Positions 56,581 to 64,000 of a stretch of 64,000 nucleotides of DNA are shown piece after piece. Location of the stretch: positions 188,001 through 252,000 of the forward strand of contig JAQFVV010013077.1 of assembly GCA_028023455.1 (NCBI GenBank). Direction: 5' to 3'. Each line of letters starts with the position of its first letter. The first letter of the stretch is position 1. This stretch comes from Epiperipatus broadwayi (taxonomy: Eukaryota; Onychophora; Udeonychophora; Euonychophora; Peripatidae). The translations under genes and the position numbers were made by a program. Under the pieces are notes generated by a model. That model did no database searches. It worked only from the letters and a program-made list of their open reading frames with translations, and had not been told where the DNA came from.

Positions 56581-57860
56581 TGGTATAATTAGGAATCCTA
56601 ATTCTATGCTATATTTTCATGACTTTCTAAGAACCTTGTTCAGATTTATCAAAACCTTTCCTTTTCTATTTTCAATATTTCAGCAAAATGGAGCAACACA
56701 TTTCATAATATATTATTTATTTACAAACACAATTACGTAATTCAATATATGTAGTTATTGTGAAGCTATTTATTAGTTTCTGATAATCTTCAATTTTATT
56801 ATAGAGCTGATTTATTTTGAATGTGTAAATTGTTTATCATTGTTATTAAAATATGTGCAGATTCTAAACAGACCATCTTCATTCCATTAATGTGATTAAC
56901 TGTATAAAAAACAAACTCCCTTTACCGATTAGAGCTAGCACCCAACTGCTTTAGATTAAAACTGTTGTACATTACTGATAAAAGATGTTCTTCTTTTTAT
57001 ATATATATTAAAACGATCTTTGGAATGTTATTGTTAATAAATCAGTGTCCTAACAACATTTTAAAATTATCATACCTATGGAAATAGACAATAAAATTCT
57101 TTACAAAATAATTTCATTTAAATCCACTCAACCATTAATTTCAGATCAAGCATTTCCTCTACGATCAATATTAAAAATAACGACAAACTAAAAATAAATT
57201 ATATACCCTCTCTATTGCTTAATTTTCTTATTTTATTTTCTGTAAATATGATAACCAACAACAGCAATGCTAATTTTCCACGTTTTTGTAAGCTTTTTTC
57301 TATTTATATATACATACATTATCTATTCATCCTTTCCCTTCTTTTTTTTTAAATGCAAATGACAAAGAATAAAAAAATACATATACACAAAAATGCATGT
57401 AATTTTGTAATGATAGTCACGTGACAGCTGTTTCTATATATGAAACAACAAACTTGCTTTATTTTAATTGTATCGGAGAATTATAAAAAAAAAATTTGAA
57501 AATTGATTCTAAAACAATTCAGTTTATTAGAATAGCAATATGAAATGTTCACAGATTTCATATTTGTACCTGAAATTACATTCCTATATATTAAAATTTC
57601 AATTTCTATATACAAGACAAAATACTTCTCATTCATAAGGTGTTAATTTAAGATTAATTGGATACACTTGTGTTATTCTCCAGTTATAGCCAATAATATA
57701 TATTAGATCTAAGTTAAAAAAAAAAACATGCAATGAAAGTAAGAGATAAGGAATAAACAGACAAATATTATGCAGAATCTTGATAATATGAATAAGGAAC
57801 AGTTCATCACTGAGTCCAAGTGGCTATACATTTAAAAAGAAATATGTTTTTTGACTTTAG
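56581..57860. other. A+T-rich non-coding stretch
   Basis: No features recognised. Confidence 0.5.
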
Positions 57861-58094
57861 TTAGACTGCAACGGAACTTTGTCCATGATCCATTAACTTT
57901 TTTAAATGATAATGGTCCTGAGCACCTATTTTATTCATCAAATCATGCAATTTCGACACCGTCCTCAAAATCAAATCCATGCTCAAAGAAATCAATATTT
58001 TCTTAGCAAAAGTCATAACAAAATCAAGAAGTACTACACAATATGTTGATTTGATTTCCTTGCAATTATTGTTTTGCTTTAGAGACTTAGGCAA
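57861..58094 (-). CDS. Unidentified 77-residue ORF
   Basis: Protein-like C-terminal half: MDLILRTVSKLHDLMNKIGA, then QDHYHLKKLMDHGQSSVAV and stop. It could be an amphipathic helical segment of a decayed gene or transposon. Start and splice context are unclear, no family recognised, and no neighbouring exon identified. Chance is possible in A+T-rich DNA. Confidence 0.2.
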   Translation of the reverse strand: MPKSLKQNNNCKEIKSTYCVVLLDFVMTFAKKILISLSMDLILRTVSKLHDLMNKIGAQDHYHLKKLMDHGQSSVAV

Positions 58095-58189
58095 TTTTGT
58101 ATTGCTAAAGTTATTAATATATAGTGTATCTGAACTTAGTTCAGTCCTATATGAAAGTCTGAAAATTTCAGATTTTCTATTTAATAGAT

Positions 58190-58310
58190 AACTATTAGAT
58201 AAATGCTGGGGCTTGACTTGGACACTGATGACAGCCAGAGCTAGAAACCGGTCTGAGGATAGAGATATTCAGAAAAGCTTGTTAAGAGCTATTAGCATGC
58301 TCATTATATA
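58190..58310 (+). mobile_element. Retrozyme-like element, subfamily B
   Basis: AAATGCTGGGGCTTGACTTG, the hammerhead, then GATATTCAGAAAAGCTTGTT and AAGAGCTATTAGCATGCTCA. The 3' two thirds match the 47.2-kb insert closely; the 5' end differs (GATAAATGCTGGGGCTTGAC, recalling GATAAATGCTTAGCC of the 24.5-kb palindrome). Target duplication not clear. Confidence 0.75.
58220..58258 (+). ncRNA. Hammerhead ribozyme, subfamily B
   Basis: CTGATGA (58225-58231), stem II CAGCCAGAGCTA (AGC with GCT, loop CAGA), GAAAC (58244-58248), CGGTC, predicted cut after C58253. The stem III sequence ACCGGT is self-complementary, as is ACTAGT in subfamily A, so the pairing is conserved while the bases differ. Stem II also covaries (AGC/GCT against GGC/GCC). 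In this copy stem I is weak (only A-T and C-G beside the core), because the 5' strand reads GGACA instead of the GCCTCA seen at 47.3 kb. Confidence 0.75.
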
Positions 58311-59559
58311 AAATATGTTTTAGCATATGATTTGCAGCATTATAAATAGTGGCAGCATTAACTCATAATGTATTACTCTGAATACAATCATCGATTACCA
58401 CACAACTTCTGGATGCTTCCCATTCTTTTACATATTCCTCTAGCAGATATCAGAAACTTTTTCACATAATAAGTATTAAAAATTTGATAGTCAGTTTGGA
58501 ATTGCCATTAATTGAAGATTTAGTTTCACTACTTAAGACACATCTCAGACCAAGATACCCCTTTTGGATGAAACCAAGAATCTGCAATCAAAGAATTATG
58601 ATATAAAAAATGGAAGTCATATGCTAGTTCAAATAATTTTTCCCAAATCGAACAATAACGCCAGTTGGATTTGTTTTTCATAAATGCAACTGGGTCTCAT
58701 CAGCAGATTCTGGACAACTCGTGGTCATTCTGTTCATCTGCTTCATATATGGAATTTATCAGCCACTGATCTATACAAATGTAATCAAATACAAATCATG
58801 AACTAGATAATTAATGAATGCTGAAACTATGGCTTCAGTGGTAGAATTGAAAGCCTTGATAATATCACTAATGATTCTAGTTCCGGGTTGAATCTCTAGA
58901 TTCCTTTATGTTATTTTGTTAATATAATTGAGGGGTTAAAAAAATCTGTGCACTAAATAGGTGATTTTCATAACTAGACAAATAAAAAAAATAACATTCT
59001 GATCTTGCTTTTCATGCATCAGATTTCAAACAAAATAAAATGTTAAACCCTTTCACTAAAAACTAAGTGGAATTAAGCAACTTATTACGAATGCAGACGA
59101 AAGTCATAATAGAATGCAAAAAAATAATAATTCAAATGAATAATTATAGCACTAAAGTCTTTTTTTTAACTTCATTATTGCTAAAAACTTGAGAAATCAA
59201 TATATACTAGATGGTTATAATTACTAAATCTGTATCCAATGCTTGCCTATAGCTTTGTTAAAAGTTTGACTTAGATGTAGTCTAGGATATGTGAAGTATC
59301 ATTGGATATAAATTTACTAAAGCATTATCATTTAATATTGAATTTTAAAACAATGTTCTAACCAAATGAGTTATTCTAATAAAGGCTATCTATTAATTAT
59401 GTGACTGTGCTATTTTTTGCTATTTAAAAGATAATTTACAAAATGTACTTAATGTTTTGAATGGAATTATTTAAAGATTTTATTTTTAGTAATTAATGTT
59501 CTAAAACTAAAGTTCTTTATCAGCCAGTGATGGAAGAAAAAATCTCATCAACTTGAGAA
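58311..59559. other. A+T-rich stretch, possible old retroelement
   Basis: 58440-58920 has a more balanced composition and may be decayed retroelement, but no motif was recognised. Confidence 0.35.
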
Positions 59560-60262
59560 GGAAATAATTATTGCAACTAAGTTAGCAGTATATGGAGTTG
59601 TTATTTTACCTAATATAATGCAAGAAACTGAGACTTGGATATTCTAATAACACAATGTAAAGACATTAGAAAAGTTGCATTTGAGGATGCTCTGTGAGAT
59701 TTTAAAAATACAATGGCAAATCATAAAACCAATCAATATGATTATCAACTCGCTGGATGTGACACTGTTGGATCCACTGTTATGCAATCACACCGTTGGA
59801 TTGCCTATGTAAAATGAATAAACAATAGAACTTCCTAAAAGAATGTTTCACGGTAAACTTGAACATGGTTTTTCATGGGATAAAACTCCATCTACATTAT
59901 AAGGATTACCTCAAATACTCATACCTGGGGCTTAATTGCAAATATAGGTGATCTGAACTCAGTCCACACATTAAGCTTGCATCCTGTCCATCTCTCTTCA
60001 TGTATTTAAATAGATTAGGTCCTATACATGAGGTGTCAGAGTGACTTTGAGGTCAGCATGGGCATGGCAATAATAATGGCATCAGTATGGGATTTAGGGT
60101 TTTCATCATCAGATTTTCAATGGTATGGATGGCTGAAAAGTTGGAGTAGATTGAAGCCTGTCCATTAAAGAATGAAGATTTGCTATCTTAATATAAACTG
60201 AGCACTGATTATATATATGTGTGTGGAAGATGATAATCTGGACCAACTGGTAAGTGCTGGTT
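59560..60262 (+). pseudogene. Non-LTR retrotransposon remnant (family D) with 3' tail
   Basis: Frames give LAVYGVVILPNIMQETETWI, then HNVKTLEKLHLRMLCEILKI and HRWIAYVK, and RMFHGKLEHGFSWDKTPS. They parallel the widespread C-terminal pattern LPTLLYGxETWTL, LExFHMRCLRxIL, IxWQDKVTN, LRWxGHVxRM, GELxxGKRS of animal non-LTR elements. Stops are frequent. The non-coding part 60018-60262 is shared with 53693-53945, supporting it as the 3' tail. Confidence 0.6.
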
Positions 60263-60309
60263 TAGCATGAACTATGTATATTGGTAATTATTTATTTTTT
60301 CTACATGTG

Positions 60310-60390
60310 TGTGGTCATGTGTATCAGTTGTATGAGAGGGTGTGGATAGTTGATGTGTGAAAGTCTGAGTTCAAATTCCCTATATTTTAA
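60310..60390 (+). repeat. Diverged right arm of the 52.1-kb hairpin family
   Basis: GTATGAGAGGGTGTGGATAG, GATGTGTGAAAGTCTGAGTT and AAATTCCCTATATT parallel GGTCATGTGAAAGTCTGTGC and ATACCCTATATT at 52284-52317. Confidence 0.6.
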
Positions 60391-61744
60391 AGAAATGTAA
60401 CATTGATTGTTTCCAATTGGGAAGATCTGATAGAATATAGAAATCATCAGAGAGCTGCAATTATAAATGGTATAGAAATTTTTCAAAAAGAAAAGTTTTC
60501 TGAAGAAATTAAAAGACACAGAGCAAAATAGCAAAAAAAAAAAAAAGGGGGGGGGGGATCAATATGCTCTATATGCAGAAGTATTTGTGCTTCATATATC
60601 AATATTGTATAGTCATTAACAGTTTTTTTTTTTTTCCTTTTCTTTCCTTAGAGCTAGAATGGCCATACTTGTTTACTAGCAGCTGCTATATATATGTTAA
60701 ACAGATGGAAGTAATACTATATATGACAAATAGTATGTTCCTACAAAGCATTTTGAAAGCTGGATTTATGATGTTGTTATTTTTTTGTTTCATAAATAAA
60801 TATAATTTAATCTTGAAATCAAGTAAATTACTATACCTTTATGTTGATCATTAAATGAATTCTCACTCATTTAAGATGCTTATATTATATGTGTATATAT
60901 GGTTTGTTTTTTGGAAGAAAGCAAAGCTAACTTGATAATTAACGTACTAAAAACAAATTCAAACACTTAAATTGTCATCAATGGTTGGCCATTTCTTGCA
61001 ATCCCTGACACAATTTATTCTACAGTATATTACATACAAATTGTCAAGGTTTGTTTATTTAATTTAACCAAAAAATGAAGCTAAAAGCTGGCCTTAAAAA
61101 AAGTTCACTTGTAATCAAATACAATATTAGATTACTACGTTTTAAAAAAATAAAATTAAAAAAAAATCTTTTTTACTGTTATACTTAAACTGAAATTTGA
61201 TAATTACCAACTGATGGCTTCCTGTATCAGGTTTTGACTGAGAGTTCGAAATGCAAAAATAATTTCCACATTTCAGATTAAAAATTGTAATCAAATGAAA
61301 AAAACAACAACATAGGTACTTGAAATTAGCAACAATAAAAAATCAAAATCTCTCTCATAGATTCCATATTAATTTATATTTAATTATATATATTATAATC
61401 TAAGAAATATTAAATCATTTGTAAATGCTATACGATTTAAAAGACTAATGTAGTGCAGAAATTAATGACTAAATATTGAGCGGGAAAGGCTTTAATGCAT
61501 TATATTTAACGATGATACAATTGCAATAGAAATAATATAGAAAATAGTGGAATTAATATTAGTAAAAAGTCTTGAATATAATAGATTTCCTAATATTATT
61601 TGTAAAAAAGTATAATTTTCACTGAAATGAAATAAATTAAAACTAATATTAATACTGCTTTATATCCAAAACAAAAATGGTTTCAATATTTCCTTCAGCT
61701 ATGAAGCAAAATAAGTACTAGTTTCAATGTATTAATATTGTCTA
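60391..61744. other. A+T-rich non-coding stretch
   Basis: An A run followed directly by 11 G (60532-60557). No gene recognised. Confidence 0.5.
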
Positions 61745-61880
61745 TAGTCTATATATTTTAAATTTGACTTTTATTCATGCTCAGCGTGCATTTGATATAT
61801 AACAATATCATAATCATAATACTACGATCATGATACCATGCTTAGCATGAATAGAAGCGAAATTTAAAATATATAGACTA
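61745..61880. repeat. Hairpin (MITE-like) element, arms about 46 bp
   Basis: TAGTCTATATATTTTAAATT, TTTATTCATGCTCAGC pair with GCTTAGCATGAATAGAAGCG and AATTTAAAATATATAGACTA. The termini are the heptamer TAGTCTA and its complement TAGACTA. Spacer about 45 bp. Confidence 0.7.
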
Positions 61881-63052
61881 CCTTTTCTGCATAAATGTCC
61901 AGAACATTTACGTGAATATTACAACCACCCAGAAAACAGAAGAAGAAAAAAAAATCAGTATTGAGTTAATATAGTTCTCAAGAATGTAGAAAATAATGAA
62001 ATTAAGATTTAGTGCAACTGATTTCAGGAGGATACAGATATAACTGCAGATGGTATAAAATATAACGGAATTAATATTAGAAGAGAAAATGTTTCAATAT
62101 ATTAGATTTCTGGACGATAAAGCTATAATTACAGATAATGAGAATATATTTTTAAAAAATAAGCTATGGTTAGAACTTCCAATTGGCTGGTGTTCAAGTC
62201 TGGATTAGAACCACAGAATGGTTATTGGTAGGTTTAGAAATTTTCTTTTAGGCAATCATCCCATATAATGTTAAATCATCTACGCTCTTTATTACTGTTT
62301 TACAATGCTTTTAATACAACCCACTATGACAGTTTCAATTGCCCTAGCAATCTTCTTCAGAACTTCTACTCATAAACAGAGCAAACTCATATTTCCAAAC
62401 CTTAATGCCCATAGCCATGTCAATTAAACATCCAATGTTGATTGATAAATGCTTCATTATAATTAGATAGAGCTCAGAAATACCATCTTAGTCTGAATTG
62501 GTTACATAAATGGTGATGCACTGATTTTAAAAACAAAAAAGTACAATTGTAATATGATGTAATAAGGACAGATGACTTCATCCTATGAGTACTGTGTCCA
62601 TGATTTACCTTTATCTTGACTTCGAAACAGATTAATGATTTTTAAAAAAATTTAAAGGCAAGTTATGACAGTACAACTGCAAAAAATATAAAATAAAAAT
62701 AGAAATATCTAAAAACCAAATTGTTTTGTAGGTCATTGGATTTGAATTAAGAAATTGGTGTGAAAAATACTTTAGTAAATTCAAAATTTAAAAAGACAAT
62801 ATAATTTGATTCTTCTACTAAAAATTCTTTTAGATATTACTGATTTTATTTTTTTGCACTACCACTAAATGGTAACAAAAACCAATTTGTGACTGTTTTC
62901 TGCCTTTTCCTAATAAAAGATGTTAATTTTTATTGTGTTCATCCAATGGATGGTATTTTTAAACTGAAAATTAAAATTCCAAGCCATAATAAACTGTATG
63001 ATTGCTTCTCTAATAAAAAGTTCTGTGTTTTTACAATGAATAAACTGTTAAT
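61881..63052. other. A+T-rich non-coding stretch
   Basis: No features recognised. Confidence 0.5.
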
Positions 63053-63300
63053 TTATTTAGGTACTAGTCTTATAGCTAAAGACGCCACTCTATGGCGCCG
63101 TTTTTGCGCTAAAACACATAAAAATGCCGTTCCCGTAGCCGACACGTTCAAACCCGCATTTTCTATAATACAACTTTTTTGTTGTGCTACAGATTGCAGG
63201 CCACTATGTCGCGTCACAGTAAAGCATGTATATCGCATCGCAGCAAATACATTTTCCGAATTCGCACAGTTTATAAAATGGTTATGGCTTGGTGAGAGGG
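63053..63300. promoter_or_regulatory. CpG-dense patch, possible promoter or first-exon region
   Basis: About 20 CpG within 230 bp (for example GACGCCACTCTATGGCGCCG, CCGTTCCCGTAGCCGACACG, TCGCGTCACAG) in DNA where CpG is otherwise scarce. Such islands usually mark promoters or conserved exons. It overlaps the exon candidate at 63193-63291. Direction of transcription not determined. Confidence 0.4.
63193..63291 (+). CDS. Candidate exon with start codon, unknown protein
   Basis: Bounded by a good acceptor (ACTTTTTTGTTGTGCTACAG) and a good donor (CTTG then GTGAGA). The frame from ATG 63206 gives MSRHSKACISHRSKYIFRIR, then TVYKMVMA, ending two bases into a codon. The peptide is very basic, no family was recognised, and no partner exon was found in the remaining 700 bp. 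Another frame through the same region (62889-63314) is open for 141 codons but crosses the splice signals. Confidence 0.3.
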
Positions 63301-63846
63301 TGTGTTTTTTTTAATTGGACTGAAATGTTGTTTTCATTGAATTTTTTTTTTATTTTAAAGTATTGAAATGTTCAGATTTTGTAAAGTAATAATTATCAGA
63401 CTTTTTACACCGTACAGTATTGAAGTTTTAATTGAGAAAATGTTGACAAGATATATGTGTAAAGTGAGTTGGAATTAGGTAATGTGTCAAGTAACGTACT
63501 GTTATTAACATTCCACGAGACAAACAAGATTCTACCGTGTGTATATTTTTGAAGTAAAAAAGAGCCGTAACACAAAAATATCCAGTAAGAAAAGTACAAT
63601 TTTGCACTGTTTTTTTATAAATTTCATAAAAAGCATATATTATAAACATGATTAATAAGTAAAGAAGACATTTTTGTTGTTGTTTAAAAAATGTTCAGTT
63701 TATTTCTTTTCTCTGACTACGGTTACACTTTGTTGAATATAGTTTACGTTTATTGTAATCATTTATTTTATAGATGTTACTAAAAAAAAATATTTACAAA
63801 AATACGATTTTTATATATTTTATTTTAGCATTACAAACAACAGAAC
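63301..63846. other. A+T-rich non-coding stretch
   Basis: No features recognised. Confidence 0.5.
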
Positions 63847-63949
63847 ACTAAACCTAAACCTAACCCTAAAACTAACCCTAAATCTAACCTTAAAACTAAC
63901 CCTAAACCTAACCCTAAAACTAACCCTAAAACTAACCCTAAACCTAACC
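63847..63949. repeat. Degenerate telomere-like (CCTAAM)n tract
   Basis: About 17 six-base units alternating CCTAAA and CTAACC-type forms (AACCTAACCCTAAAACTAAC), giving an apparent 12-bp period. It resembles CCCTAA telomeric DNA but with unit drift. It is followed by non-repetitive sequence to the end of the window, so it is an internal tract rather than an obvious chromosome end. Confidence 0.75.
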
Positions 63950-64000
63950 GTGACAACTTTTACTTTATGTTGCCATTCTATATGAAGTAAAAATAGCGGT

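Noticed and set aside
58700-58735. A further hammerhead core on the minus strand (CTGATGAGACCC)
   Set aside because: CTGATGA is present, but no paired stem II, no GAAAC at the right distance and no cleavage triplet. Treated as chance.
62889-63314. 141-codon plus-strand ORF as a gene
   Set aside because: The frame crosses a strong acceptor and donor and its first 60 residues are A+T-driven. Only the shorter exon in another frame is kept, at low confidence.
63847-64000. Chromosome end
   Set aside because: The telomere-like units are degenerate and followed by unique sequence.
1-64000. CRISPR arrays, bacterial operons, rRNA genes
   Set aside because: No regularly spaced direct repeats with unique spacers, no clustered bacterial-type genes, and no rRNA-like conserved blocks were seen.

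Overview
The window is A+T-rich DNA (about 70% or more A+T by eye) from a multicellular eukaryote, most likely an invertebrate animal. Three things point that way: spliced-looking host exons in very long introns, several clades of non-LTR retrotransposon plus a Penelope-like element, and tRNA-derived SINEs. There are no bacterial operons and no compact genes. The species cannot be named from this sequence. Almost everything recognisable is mobile DNA; host coding sequence is nearly absent.

Host candidates: the best is one 100-nt exon on the minus strand (2312-2411) encoding the conserved KNRYKDILP start of a protein tyrosine phosphatase catalytic domain, with a GTGAGT donor and a TTTTAG acceptor. 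A CpG-dense patch at 63.05-63.3 kb holds a weaker exon candidate on the plus strand. Three more protein-like ORFs (3997, 8364, 57861) are not identified.

Retrotransposons: LINE family A (APE endonuclease, RT with a YMDD box, CCHC C-terminus) has five copies: a nearly complete decayed one (47.5-51.8 kb, minus), one split by a nested RTE-like insertion (13.4-17.0 kb, minus), an old one (31.6-34.8 kb, plus) and two 3' fragments (22.4 and 45.4 kb). Family B (RTE-like, GAT-repeat tail) is at 14.85-16.06, 43.4-44.8 and 52.94-53.12 kb. Family C (Jockey/CR1-like) is at 35.5-37.4 kb, minus. Family D is at 59.56-60.26 kb with a 3'-tail copy at 53.7 kb. A CCHC fragment (E) is at 18.9-19.3 kb. A 5'-truncated Penelope-like ORF with RT and GIY-YIG domains (17266-18657) is open throughout, with a decayed second copy at 19.5-20.0 kb. 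Two tRNA-derived SINE families, several with clear target-site duplications (TSDs), fill other sites.

Most notable system: a family of short non-coding retroelements (83 to 520 bp) flanked by direct repeats of 10 to 16 bp, several carrying a hammerhead-ribozyme core (CTGATGA, short stem II, GAAAC, self-complementary ACTAGT or ACCGGT, cleavage site GTC). They resemble animal retrozymes. In the best copy (54945-55265) the ribozyme sits at the tip of a long hairpin. Related hairpins without the ribozyme, including a palindrome with an 18-bp direct repeat at 24.5 kb, share a CACATGA-containing end. Penelope-like elements are known to carry hammerheads, so the Penelope-like ORF here is a candidate for the enzyme that mobilises them; that link is inference.

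The rest is A+T-rich DNA with foldback (MITE-like) elements, several runs of 9 to 15 G, and a degenerate telomere-like CCTAAM tract at 63.85-63.95 kb.
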